64,000 nucleotides of DNA. It comes from G963668655 sp963668655. GTDB taxonomy: Bacteria > Myxococcota_A > SURF-8. The DNA is taken from positions 744,001 to 808,000 of the forward strand of contig CAXXPQ010000004.1 of the NCBI GenBank assembly GCA_963668655.2, written 5' to 3'. Below, piece after piece: positions 25,740 through 34,435 of this stretch (within the stretch, counting starts at the first letter, position 1; each line of letters starts with the position of its first letter). Both the position numbers and the translations under genes were made by a program. The notes under the pieces are model-generated. The model was not told where the DNA came from and ran no database searches. It saw only the letters and a list, made by a program, of their open reading frames with translations.

Positions 25740-27629
25740 TTACCTCCGAATCTTCAGACGTTTCAGGGTTTTATCGGTGGGGATGCCCTTTTCGTCCCAA
25801 CCCCGGAGCTTGTAATACGTGGGCAACATATCCGAAAGCGGCACGCCTGCGGTCTGCTCCGCGAAGAGCGGCTCGTTCAGCAGCCTGTCGGGCAGCGTGT
25901 CCTCGCGGAAGGTGAAACCCTCCCGCACGTTGAAAAGGCGCTCCATATTGAAATTGCGCTCGCCTGCTTCGGTAAACCGGCCCAGGCTGTACTTTTCCCC
26001 AGTGATATAGCCAAGATAGCGTTCGTACCACAGCACCGGGGCGAACAGTTTGGTCTTCAGCACCAGCCGGAACACCGGGCCGCTGTATTTCAGGGTCTGG
26101 GCGATGGATTTATAGGCCAGTCCCTGGGGATTCAGGTTGCAGAGCAGGGACGGCAGCACGGCATAGGACGAAAACACGCAGATAATCATGGAGTTGATGG
26201 CGGCCATGAGATTCTGCTGGAAGCAGACCAGCTCGGGTTTGGCCGAGATCGACAGCGGATCCACGGAGACGGGCCCGGTGGCCTCGAAGACCATGGTGGC
26301 GCCGTTGATATGACAACCGCCCCGGTTGGTGGTGGCGTACTCCAGCCCCTGGCCGTAGCAGCCGCGAGGATCGTAGGCGGGAAGTTCCATGCCCTTGACG
26401 TGAATGGCGAATTCCTTGCCGCCGTATTTCTCGGACAGCCGCATGACGCCTTCGGCCAGTTCGTCCCCGATCCCCCGCCGGTAGGCGATGTCCTCCACCG
26501 CCTTTTCCACGGCCTTGACGTCCCCGAAGGAGAGTCCGTTTTTCCAAATGCCCTTCTCGTTGGCCTCCATGGCCCAGCCGAGCACGCCGCCGCAGGAGAT
26601 GGAATCCATGCCCAGTTCGTCCACCATCTCGTTGTACTTCAGGATAGCGGGCAGGTCGAAGACCCCGATATTGCTGCCCATCAGGCCCATGGTCTCGTAT
26701 TCCGGACCGCGCACGGGCTCGCCCGCGCCCTTTCCCGGCCCCGGACGCCGCACCCTGCGCCCGCAGTGGATCGGGCAGGCCGTGCAGCCGTCGTTCTTGA
26801 TGAGATGATCCTTGCGCATCTGCTCGCCGGAGATCTTCCAGGCCAGCCGGTGGCGTCCCCGGCTGAAGTTCAGCGTCGGCAGGATGTTGCGCCCGGCGGT
26901 GGTCATGAGCAGATTGGCCGTACCGAAGGCGGGCAGGATGTTCCCTGTGATGTTGTGATTCTTGAAGTATTGCGTCACCCACTTGTTCAGATTCTTGAAC
27001 TTCTCCGGATGGGCGATGTCCAGTTTCTTCTTTCCCTTGCAGACCAGCGCCTTCAGGTTTTTCGAGCCCATCACGGCCCCGACGCCCGTGCGTCCGGCCA
27101 CGCGGTCCCCGCCCAGAATGGCGGCATAACGCACCCGGTTCTCGCCCGCCGGACCGATGGCCGCCGTCTGACAGCCTTTCGGGAACTGCTTCTGAACCTC
27201 CAGAGCCCCCATGCCCCACAGGCGCCCGGCATCCTTGATTTCCACCTTTTCGTCGGTAATATCCAGATAGACGGGCTTGTCCGCCTGCCCCTTGATGACG
27301 ATGAAATCGTATCCGCAACGCTTCATCATCCAGGCCAGATCGCCTCCGGCGGTGCTGTTTCCGATGGCTCCCGTCAGCGGCGACTTGGTGGTGACGGAAA
27401 AACGGGTGGATTGTACGCCGAAAGAACCGTTGAACGGCCCCGTCCCGAAGATCAGGGCGTTTCCCGGTCCCAGGGGATCCACGCCGGGTTCGGTGTGATC
27501 GTACAAAAGCCTGGCCCCATAGCCCTTTCCGCCGATATACAGCCGGACTTCCTCGTCCAGGGGACGGGCCTCGCTGGTGCGTTTCGTCAGATCCACGTGC
27601 AGAACCTGCCCCATGTAACCGTTGTTCAT
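25740..27629 (-). CDS. aor: Aldehyde:ferredoxin oxidoreductase (tungsten-dependent family)
   Basis: A 629-aa protein that would oxidise aldehydes to acids with ferredoxin as electron acceptor, or run the reverse reaction. The N-terminal domain shows LYIGGKGYGARLLYD, GTGPFNGSFG and STAGGDLAWMMKRCG, which contact tungstopterin. The [4Fe-4S] ligands are C282, C285 and C289 (CTACPIHC), with a distal C484 (MIICVFSSY) in the expected place. Length is typical. The start ATG 27629 has GGAGGAAACG upstream and an excellent promoter at 27686-27714. The substrate is not predictable. The enzyme class implies low-potential anaerobic metabolism. Confidence 0.95.
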   Translation of the reverse strand: MNNGYMGQVLHVDLTKRTSEARPLDEEVRLYIGGKGYGARLLYDHTEPGVDPLGPGNALIFGTGPFNGSFGVQSTRFSVTTKSPLTGAIGNSTAGGDLAWMMKRCGYDFIVIKGQADKPVYLDITDEKVEIKDAGRLWGMGALEVQKQFPKGCQTAAIGPAGENRVRYAAILGGDRVAGRTGVGAVMGSKNLKALVCKGKKKLDIAHPEKFKNLNKWVTQYFKNHNITGNILPAFGTANLLMTTAGRNILPTLNFSRGRHRLAWKISGEQMRKDHLIKNDGCTACPIHCGRRVRRPGPGKGAGEPVRGPEYETMGLMGSNIGVFDLPAILKYNEMVDELGMDSISCGGVLGWAMEANEKGIWKNGLSFGDVKAVEKAVEDIAYRRGIGDELAEGVMRLSEKYGGKEFAIHVKGMELPAYDPRGCYGQGLEYATTNRGGCHINGATMVFEATGPVSVDPLSISAKPELVCFQQNLMAAINSMIICVFSSYAVLPSLLCNLNPQGLAYKSIAQTLKYSGPVFRLVLKTKLFAPVLWYERYLGYITGEKYSLGRFTEAGERNFNMERLFNVREGFTFREDTLPDRLLNEPLFAEQTAGVPLSDMLPTYYKLRGWDEKGIPTDKTLKRLKIRR

Positions 27630-27685
27630 CGTTTCCTCCGGATCATCGTTGAAAGCGTCGATTTTTTTACCTGACGGGCGGAGCG

Positions 27686-27714
27686 ATTTTACTGTATGCG
27701 ACAGGCTCTGTCAA
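27686..27714 (-). promoter_or_regulatory. Strong sigma70 promoter of the aor operon
   Basis: Minus-strand TTGACA (27714-27709) and TAAAAT (27691-27686) are separated by exactly 17 bp, about 50 bases before the aor start. Confidence 0.8.
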
Positions 27715-27807
27715 AAGGATCCCGCCGATTCCGGAGCGAAGCGAACGGTCCTTCGATTTTCCGGCATCGATGCGATTCGCGAATCCCCACAAATCGATCA
27801 TTCCGGG

Positions 27808-27836
27808 TTGACAAGAATTCGGGCCTGATTCATAAT
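27808..27836 (+). promoter_or_regulatory. Strong sigma70 promoter of the Cys-rich/PKD lipoprotein operon
   Basis: TTGACA (27808-27813) and CATAAT (27831-27836) have 17-bp spacing. The in-frame ATG at 27835 lies inside the -10, so the downstream ATG 27907 is the start. Confidence 0.8.
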
Positions 27837-27906
27837 GATTTCATTCCTTTCGGAAAATGGGTCTGTACGCCACGGGCCGCCATCCATGCATCCAGTCGGG
27901 GGTTTC

Positions 27907-30243
27907 ATGCGCCGGGATCTTGCATGCTTTCCGTTTGTTTTTCTCGTCATCGGTCTGCTTTCCGCATGTGACGGCAAGGAAACCACTCTTCAACCGGAAT
28001 GGGGAGACGACCGCCCCTCCTGCACCGTGCATGAAGACTGCCGAGAGGGGGAACTGTGCATGGCGGGCCTTTGCCTGACGGCCTGCTCCGCCGATCACCC
28101 CTGCCCGGAAGGCGACGTCTGCGACGGGTTTCTGGGAGCCTGCATCCCCTCTTCCGGGGATTCGGATTCGTTCACGCCGGGAGACGGGGATACGGCCGGA
28201 GACGGCGATCTCGATGGAGACCTAACGGAAACCGACCGGACGGACGAGGAAGAAGAAACGCCGTGCGCCTCGCTGATCCTCCTGCCGGAGTCGATTCTTT
28301 TTCCCTGCCGAAACAGCGATCTCCTGGAAGCCTCGTTTCTTTTGAAGAATCCGCGGAAATCGGGGACGGATCTCGCCATCGAGGCGCTCTGGCACGAAAA
28401 CGACGACGGGCCAAACGCCGCTTTCTCGGAGAATCTCGCCCTGCCTTTCGTCATCGGCCCCGGGGCGGAACGGCTGATTCGGATGGAGATGGAGACGGAC
28501 GACATCTGCGCCCCTCTGGGTCGCATCTTGCTGGTCAGCAACGCCTGCAACGGTCCGGTGCACGCCCTGCCGCTGGAGTCGGCCTGCGCCTGCGAAACGG
28601 CGCTTCCGCTACGGGTGGAGCCGCCGGACTGGGATTTCGGCCTGCAACCCTACGGAACCGCTCCGGCCCGCCGGAATTTCTCGATTCTCCCCTCGGAATG
28701 GGAGACGGACGTGGTGAAAATCGCATCCGTCTACCTGCTGGACGGTTCGCCCCATTTCCGTATCGAAGGACCGGAAGTCGAAGCCTGGCCGTTTTCTCTT
28801 TTTCCGGGCGACAGTCTCCCCTTCGAGGTCATCTACCAGCCCATCACTCCCATGGGAAACGAAGCCCATGGGGGCACGGTGCGCGTGACATGGGAAGCCG
28901 GCGACAATCACTCGGATTTTCTGGACGTTCCGCTTCGAGGCGGCAACCAGAATGTGGTCAACGGCCTGGCGGTGATGCCCACTCCCGTGGATTTCGGAGA
29001 AACGGAAATTCAGCCGAGCGACCCCCACGTGCCGGAATCCTATTGCACGGCCGATTCCGAATGTCCGGACGGCCAGGCCTGCCTGATCGACCATCTCTGT
29101 TACCGGAGAAAATACATCGTTCTGGGCAATACCGGAACGGAAACCCTGCGGATTCCCTATATGAATCTCGCCGTGCGGGAGGATCTTGGCGATACTTCCT
29201 GTGACGGCATGGTCTTCATTCGTCTGAATGATAATCCGCAAAATGAGTGGTCCAGCGGGTACGCCATCGAACTGCGGCCGGGACTGGAGAACCTGGAAAC
29301 CCTGGAACTCGGCTATCACCCGGGCTCCACGGAAGAACAACAATGCAGCCTGGAGGTCTGGAGCGATTCGGCGGATGTTTCCAACGCCTATTTCCCGATT
29401 CTCGGCCAGGGCGTCGCGGCCAACCAGAAGCCGGTGGCGCGGATCGCGATGCAAAGCCACGGCCCGGCCATTTCCACGGAAATCCGGGGGATTCAGGTGG
29501 ATCAGGTGCTGTGCTTCTACGGAAACATCAGCTACGACCCGGACGGAGAAATCGTGAATTTCTCCTGGGATTTGCAGAAACCCGCTCAAAGCGCCGCCGG
29601 TCTGGAATTCATCAACGGGCAGAGCGTCAATGCCTGCGTACGCTTCGACCGGGGGGGAGACTATCGCATCCGCCTGCGCGTCCAGGACAACCAGCGGGAC
29701 TGGTCGGAAATGGCGGAAGCCCGTGTCGCGGTGGAAGGAAACGAGGGCGTCCAGATCGTTCTCGAATTCTCCAGCGGCGAGGCGGAAGAGGTCGATCCAC
29801 AAAACCGGGTGGACGTGGACCTGATGCTGATCGATCCCCAGGGCGTGGCCTGTTCGGACGAACACATGAATTCCAATAATATTTGCTCGTTTTCCGGTTC
29901 CAACGGGTATGCGGTGTTTACGGAATGGAGCCACGGAGCCGGAGCGGACGGAACCGTGGAGGAACTGCGAAATCCCCAACCGGACGACGGTATGTGGACC
30001 TTGCGGGTGCAGTATCAGAACGACTGCATGCTGGAGGCGTCCGGGTATAATTTTGAAGACTGCCTCCGGCGTCTGCCGGACAATGCGTTTCAAGTACGGA
30101 TCTACAATCCCAACGGTCCCGATGCCGGAGAACTTCTTTTCGCCCCGCTTACCGGGGTTCTGCACGGGACCGGAGATCGCGTGTCCTGGTTGCTGATTCG
30201 AAACAATGGGCATTTCGAGCCCCCCCATCGTCTTACGGAGTGA
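27907..30243 (+). CDS. Lipoprotein with Cys-rich, Ig-like and PKD domains
   Basis: A 778-aa protein. ATG 27907 follows GGGGG and gives a signal peptide ending in the lipobox GLLSAC. A Cys-rich module (CTVHEDCREGELCMAGLC) is followed by a DGD linker. Repeated beta-sandwich domains of the choice-of-anchor type come next, with phrases such as WDFGLQPYGTAPARRNFSI and VDFGETEIQPS. A second Cys-rich insert is CTADSECPDGQACLIDHLC. A PKD-type domain near residues 495-600 contains ISYDPDGEIVNFSWDL. The C-terminal beta domain has SNNICSFSGSNGYAVF. It is probably surface-exposed. The next gene starts three bases after its stop, so the pair is an operon. Confidence 0.8.
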   Translation: MRRDLACFPFVFLVIGLLSACDGKETTLQPEWGDDRPSCTVHEDCREGELCMAGLCLTACSADHPCPEGDVCDGFLGACIPSSGDSDSFTPGDGDTAGDGDLDGDLTETDRTDEEEETPCASLILLPESILFPCRNSDLLEASFLLKNPRKSGTDLAIEALWHENDDGPNAAFSENLALPFVIGPGAERLIRMEMETDDICAPLGRILLVSNACNGPVHALPLESACACETALPLRVEPPDWDFGLQPYGTAPARRNFSILPSEWETDVVKIASVYLLDGSPHFRIEGPEVEAWPFSLFPGDSLPFEVIYQPITPMGNEAHGGTVRVTWEAGDNHSDFLDVPLRGGNQNVVNGLAVMPTPVDFGETEIQPSDPHVPESYCTADSECPDGQACLIDHLCYRRKYIVLGNTGTETLRIPYMNLAVREDLGDTSCDGMVFIRLNDNPQNEWSSGYAIELRPGLENLETLELGYHPGSTEEQQCSLEVWSDSADVSNAYFPILGQGVAANQKPVARIAMQSHGPAISTEIRGIQVDQVLCFYGNISYDPDGEIVNFSWDLQKPAQSAAGLEFINGQSVNACVRFDRGGDYRIRLRVQDNQRDWSEMAEARVAVEGNEGVQIVLEFSSGEAEEVDPQNRVDVDLMLIDPQGVACSDEHMNSNNICSFSGSNGYAVFTEWSHGAGADGTVEELRNPQPDDGMWTLRVQYQNDCMLEASGYNFEDCLRRLPDNAFQVRIYNPNGPDAGELLFAPLTGVLHGTGDRVSWLLIRNNGHFEPPHRLTE

Positions 30244-30246
30244 GTC

Positions 30247-31641
30247 ATGCAAGTGCAAAAGCGTTTTCTTTGGGCCGCGTTGCTGTTTTCCCTTCCGTTA
30301 TTGCTGTTTTCCGCCTGCGGCGAAGAGTTTTCGCTGGAAGTGGAATCCCCCTCCTCCGATGGAGATACGACGCTTCCCGAGTTCTGCGACGCCGATGCGG
30401 AATGTCCGGGAGGATTTTCCTGCCTAGACGGCCATTGCATGCAGCTCTGCTCGGCATGGATCGCCTGTCCGGAGGGATGGATCTGTGATACGGATACGGG
30501 CGTTTGTCGAACGGAAACGGCTCCCGACGGCGACGAAAACGGGAATCCGGAGAACGGCGCGGATACGGATTGTTCTCCGGAGAGCTATCGATGCGCCGAA
30601 CCGGACCTCGTAGAGCGGTGCGGCCACGACGAACGGTGGCATCCGTTCAAAAACTGCATGGATGGATCCTTTTGCCGGAAAGGCGAGTGCATTTTCGGAG
30701 AAGCCTGTTCGGACGATAAATTCTGTTGCCCGGAGACCCGGCACTGCCGGGAGAATACGGTTGAAATCTGCCGGGGCGACGAGTGGTTGTTTTACCGGGA
30801 CTGCCCGGATGACGCGTACTGTGTGGACGGAAAATGCCACCATCTGTCCCCATCGATGGACGGCGATGCCGACGGACCGGACATCGATACCATCGACTCG
30901 GATGCCGATATTCCGGAAAACGCCTGCCGATCGAACGCGGACTGCCCGGCGAATCGGATCTGTCAACCCGGATATCCCGGGCAGACGGGAGGAACCTGCC
31001 GGCCCTTCTGTTACAGTGATCTGGGAGGCTGCCAAGAGGGCTGGGACTGTAATGAAGATTCCGGCCTTTGCGAAGCCATCGAAGGCTATTGTCGCCGTGA
31101 CGTGGATTGCTATATGGATTCGTATTGCAAAAAACTTCCCGGCATGGACGGCGGTATCTGCACCCGCTACTGTTTCATCATGGGTGAAAACTGTCCCCAG
31201 GGCACCTATTGCGAGCAATCGGAACTCTCGCCCGAATACGGGCAATGCGTCTTGGATTCGGATTGCGACATCTGTTCCATGGACGCGGAATGCCCCGGAG
31301 GTTATTGCGATTTCTACCTGGGGACACTGCAAGGCTGCTGCGTCGCCTCTTGTGGACCGGACAATCCCTGCCCGGGAGAGTTGATCTGCAACGACGACGG
31401 ACGCTGTGAGGAGCCGCCTGTCGAATGCCCACCGGGAATGGTCTATATACCCAGCGTCGGCTGCTGGTACGCGGAATGCCCCGCCTGCCCGGAAGGGGAA
31501 TGCTGCACCGCCGACACGGCCCCCCTCTGCGTTCCGTGCGAGCCCTGTGAAAATCCGCTTCTCTGCGGAATCGGATTAGAGCCCTGCTGCCCGGGATTTC
31601 AGTGTGTCGTTATCGTAGGCTTGTACGGCTATTGCCTCTAA
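30247..31641 (+). CDS. Cys-rich repeat lipoprotein
   Basis: A 464-aa protein with a lipobox signal peptide (ALLFSLPLLLFSAC). Almost the whole mature chain is Cys-rich: modules of the form CxxDxxCPxGxxC...CxxxC recur at least six times, joined by short DGD linkers (DGDENGNPENGADTD, DGDADGPDIDTIDSDAD). The last module is very Cys-dense (CPACPEGECC, CCPGFQC). The ribosome site GGAG lies within the 3' end of the previous gene. The stop codon directly abuts the stop of the convergent gene at 31642. Disulfide-rich extracellular architecture is expected. The family was not recognised, but the modules match those in the lipoproteins at 8086 and 27907. Confidence 0.78.
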   Translation: MQVQKRFLWAALLFSLPLLLFSACGEEFSLEVESPSSDGDTTLPEFCDADAECPGGFSCLDGHCMQLCSAWIACPEGWICDTDTGVCRTETAPDGDENGNPENGADTDCSPESYRCAEPDLVERCGHDERWHPFKNCMDGSFCRKGECIFGEACSDDKFCCPETRHCRENTVEICRGDEWLFYRDCPDDAYCVDGKCHHLSPSMDGDADGPDIDTIDSDADIPENACRSNADCPANRICQPGYPGQTGGTCRPFCYSDLGGCQEGWDCNEDSGLCEAIEGYCRRDVDCYMDSYCKKLPGMDGGICTRYCFIMGENCPQGTYCEQSELSPEYGQCVLDSDCDICSMDAECPGGYCDFYLGTLQGCCVASCGPDNPCPGELICNDDGRCEEPPVECPPGMVYIPSVGCWYAECPACPEGECCTADTAPLCVPCEPCENPLLCGIGLEPCCPGFQCVVIVGLYGYCL

Positions 31642-32649
31642 TCAGGAATTTTGCGGGGGAGGCTCGCCGTTTTCCTCCAGGTCCACCCGGCTGATTTCCC
31701 CCATGGAAAGCCCCATCCGGGAAAGAATCGCCAGTCCCAGAAGCGTAATGGGAACGATCTGCGTAGAATGGATGGCCACGGACCAGGCCAGGGCCAGCGT
31801 GGATCCCACCCCGAAGACCGCCAGGCTTTTCACGCAGGCGTATTGAAACACACCAATGAATCCGGGGCTCGACGGGATCAACGAGGAAAGGTTCACCACC
31901 ACCAGAGCCAGCACCGCCGCCTTGAAAGGCACGTCGATCCGGAAGGCTTTCAAGTACAGGTAATACACCAGCACCTCGCAGAGCCAGACGGGAAAGCTCA
32001 TGGCGATGGAGAAAAAGAAATCCCCCGGTCGGCGCAGCAGTTTCAGCCCGGCGACGAAGCGGTGCAGAATGTGCAGGATTTTCGAAGACAGGGCTTCCGG
32101 AAGGTATCGGACGACGCGTTCGGTGATTCCCAAAACGCGCTCGCGGGCGTAGGTCAGAGCGAATAGAAACCCCAGAGCGCCCATGAAAAGCCCCGCCGAA
32201 GCCCAGGCCAGATAGCGTAGCCAGCCCGCGTCCAGTTCCGCCGCGAAAATAAGGAACAGCAGCAGCATGAGGATCGTGATGCCGTCGAACAGACGTTCCA
32301 GAATCACGGAGGCGAAGGCCGAACTGCGGCTCATGTTTTCCTGTTTTCCGGTCACGTAGGCCCGCACCACCTCCCCCAGACGCGCGGGAAGCAGGTTGTT
32401 GGCCATGTATCCCAGGACGATATAACGGAACAGCGGCCCCATGGCGATGCTTTTCACGCTGCGAAGCATGATCTTCCACCGCAGGGTGCGGAAGAAAAAC
32501 GAGGCAAAATAACAACTTACGGCCGGAAGGAAATAGACGGGATTCATCTGTTCCACCGCATGTAGAAATTCCTCGAAACGGATATTTCGTACGGCCAGAA
32601 TCAGAAAAACCGCGCTGACGGCGATGGTGAGGGCGATGCGAACTTTCAT
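31642..32649 (-). CDS. UPF0104 / lysylphosphatidylglycerol synthase TM-region family protein
   Basis: A 335-aa integral membrane protein with about eight predicted membrane helices. Family hallmarks are LRWKIMLRSV (residues 56-65), NNLLPARLGEVVRAYV (84-99) and VILERLFDGITILMLL (114-129), which match the YbhN/LPG-synthase membrane domain. There is no catalytic aminoacyl-transferase domain, so it is probably a lipid-linked transporter or flippase-like protein rather than an LPG synthase. A promoter lies at 32677-32705. A leader hairpin at 32653-32676 overlaps the ribosome site. Confidence 0.88.
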   Translation of the reverse strand: MKVRIALTIAVSAVFLILAVRNIRFEEFLHAVEQMNPVYFLPAVSCYFASFFFRTLRWKIMLRSVKSIAMGPLFRYIVLGYMANNLLPARLGEVVRAYVTGKQENMSRSSAFASVILERLFDGITILMLLLFLIFAAELDAGWLRYLAWASAGLFMGALGFLFALTYARERVLGITERVVRYLPEALSSKILHILHRFVAGLKLLRRPGDFFFSIAMSFPVWLCEVLVYYLYLKAFRIDVPFKAAVLALVVVNLSSLIPSSPGFIGVFQYACVKSLAVFGVGSTLALAWSVAIHSTQIVPITLLGLAILSRMGLSMGEISRVDLEENGEPPPQNS

Positions 32650-32652
32650 ACC

Positions 32653-32676
32653 GGCTCCGATGATAATCGAGGAGCC
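32653..32676 (-). promoter_or_regulatory. Leader hairpin covering the ribosome site
   Basis: In the minus-strand leader, GGCTC and CGAT pair with ATCG and GAGCC (9 bp, 2-base bulge, TATC loop). The GGAG ribosome site of the UPF0104 gene lies in the stem, 3-6 bases before the ATG. This could throttle translation. Confidence 0.4.
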
Positions 32677-32705
32677 TTTCTAGCAACATCGCGGCCGTTT
32701 GTCAA
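32677..32705 (-). promoter_or_regulatory. Promoter of the UPF0104 gene
   Basis: Minus-strand TTGACA (32705-32700) and TAGAAA (32682-32677) with 17-bp spacing lie close to the start at 32649. The -35 is perfect and the -10 weak. Confidence 0.6.
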
Positions 32706-32807
32706 ACAACCAACCGTGGAAAAAAGGAAATCGCCGGGCACGTCCCCCGCTACGGGTCGGAACGAATCCCCGGATTTCTTCGTGTTTCAAGCGATTTCGG
32801 CCGCATT

Positions 32808-33902
32808 TCAAGAGATGAGACAGGCGCCGCCGTACAGGCATTGGCCGTCGCAGACGCAACCGAGCGGAGCGGCCGGAGGCGGCCCGGCCTCCTCGGACGA
32901 CAACAGACCGGAAGAAACCGTTTTCCGATCCGAAACCGGCGTTTCGGAGGCGGATTCCGTCGCGATTTCCGAAATGGATTCCCGTTCCAGCTTTCGAAGC
33001 AGTTTCGTCACCGTTTCGTTCACCGGCGTTCGAATTCCATAGATTTCCCCCAGACGCACCACCCGGCCGGTAAGCGCGTCGATCTCCATTTCTCTTTTTC
33101 TTTCGGCGTCTTGCAGCATGGACGGCTTGTGCGTCCCGAAGGTCGCCAGGTAATCCAAAGTGGTTGCCACGAAATCATCGGGAAAGAAAACGCCCTCGGC
33201 CCGCGCCACGGATACGGCCTCGTGAAGAATGTTTTCCAGCAGTTTACGTGAATCGTCACCGTCCAGAACCTGGCGAATATTTCGTCCGGCCAGGGCGCTG
33301 ACGGAATTCACCGCGGCGTTCAGTGCGCTTTTTTGCCAGACGGCCTCCCGGAGCCTGGTCGTGAATTTCGTCTCCAGCCCCCCTTCGGAAAAGACGGCGG
33401 CCAATCGCTGGGCCGCCCGGCGGCTCCGGTTGGTATATCCGCCGATCCACGAAGGCGGCTGGAGAAAATTCAGCCGGATGCTCCCGTCCGATTCCCGATC
33501 CGCGCCGAGGCGCAAGACCATACGCGATACGGCCCCTTGACCGAACTCCTGAAAGAACGGTTCCTCGATATCCAGACCGTTCTGGGCCAGTACGATGGAC
33601 GGCTCCTTGCCTAAAATCGCCCGCAAATCTCGGGCCAAGCGTTCGTTTCCGGTCGTTTTCGTGGCCAGGATCACGGCATCCGCCTGGATATCTTCCAACT
33701 GTCCCAGGGACGTGGCCGTAAGAATCCCGCCGGTGCGGATTTCCATGGCCCCGGTGATTCGAATCCCGGAATCCGCCACATCCCGGACGACGGATTCGTG
33801 GGAGTCCACCAGAACCACCAGATGCCCGGCCTGTTGGATCACCGCAGCCAGCAGTTTTCCCACCGGTCCTCCGCCAATGACAACGATCTGCAATCTTTCC
33901 AT
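32808..33902 (-). CDS. 2-dehydropantoate 2-reductase (ApbA/PanE) family protein with Cys tail
   Basis: A 364-aa protein starting at ATG 33902 (GAGG eight bases upstream); the earlier GTG at 33908 sits too close to that site. The N-terminal Rossmann motif is VVIGGGPVGKLLA. LATKTTGNERLARDL and LAQNGLD are family signatures. The catalytic-type Lys lies in VWQKSALNAAVNSVSAL. The ApbA C-terminal helical domain spans about 180-310. Family members reduce ketopantoate with NADPH in pantothenate synthesis, although paralogues with other substrates are common. About 45 extra C-terminal residues end in GCVCDGQCLYGGACLIS with four cysteines, which is not normal for PanE and might bind metal. Confidence 0.85.
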   Translation of the reverse strand: MERLQIVVIGGGPVGKLLAAVIQQAGHLVVLVDSHESVVRDVADSGIRITGAMEIRTGGILTATSLGQLEDIQADAVILATKTTGNERLARDLRAILGKEPSIVLAQNGLDIEEPFFQEFGQGAVSRMVLRLGADRESDGSIRLNFLQPPSWIGGYTNRSRRAAQRLAAVFSEGGLETKFTTRLREAVWQKSALNAAVNSVSALAGRNIRQVLDGDDSRKLLENILHEAVSVARAEGVFFPDDFVATTLDYLATFGTHKPSMLQDAERKREMEIDALTGRVVRLGEIYGIRTPVNETVTKLLRKLERESISEIATESASETPVSDRKTVSSGLLSSEEAGPPPAAPLGCVCDGQCLYGGACLIS

Positions 33903-34033
33903 GTTCACGACCTCTACGATTTATCCGGAAAGGAATCCGGTATCCGTGCGCGATAAAACCTACTATCCCTATGGATTCACTAAGCACGCTGAATATTCCG
34001 GAAGATTCGAAGCGGAACGGAAACGGGAGGCGT

Positions 34034-34435
34034 TCACTGGGGCAAGATCAGATTTTTTCTTATCTTTTCAAGAAGTTTCGGGCCGATTCCCCGCACGCGC
34101 AGCAGATCCTCCGCCCGGACGTAACGCCCGTTTTCCCGGCGATCCAGCAGGATTCGTTCGGCCAGTTTGGGACCGATCCCGGGCAGTTCGGCCAGCCGCC
34201 GGGCGTCGGCCTCGTTGGGATCCACGCGCAGCAGGGGTTCCGGAGAACGAACATCCGCCGGGGTCGGCGGAGAGGCCGCTTCGGAGGCGGATTCGGCGGT
34301 TTTCGTATCGTTTTGCATGGCGGGCGAAGGTGATCCGCCGGGATTCCACCCCTGCATGCGGCCGTGATAATACCCGCCGAAATACACCAGCCCCACCACC
34401 AGCACCCCCAGGAAAAACCGGATACGGTCGTTCAT
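34034..34435 (-). CDS. ComEA-like helix-hairpin-helix protein
   Basis: A 133-aa protein. ATG 34435 overlaps the tsaE stop (ATGA). A membrane anchor FFLGVLVVGLVYFGGYYHG lies at residues 7-25, followed by a Ser/Ala/Pro-rich linker. A tandem helix-hairpin-helix pair spans about residues 72-130 (ADARRLAELPGIGPKLAERI and AEDLLRVRGIGPKLLEKI). This matches the DNA-binding domain of ComEA, which captures incoming DNA in the periplasm. Type IV pilus genes occur in the same window, so a DNA uptake role is plausible (inference). Confidence 0.85.
   Translation of the reverse strand: MNDRIRFFLGVLVVGLVYFGGYYHGRMQGWNPGGSPSPAMQNDTKTAESASEAASPPTPADVRSPEPLLRVDPNEADARRLAELPGIGPKLAERILLDRRENGRYVRAEDLLRVRGIGPKLLEKIRKNLILPQ

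Noticed and set aside
25677..27674. 665-aa plus-strand frame opposite aor
   Set aside because: The minus strand encodes a complete AOR with all cofactor cysteines; the plus frame has no family features.
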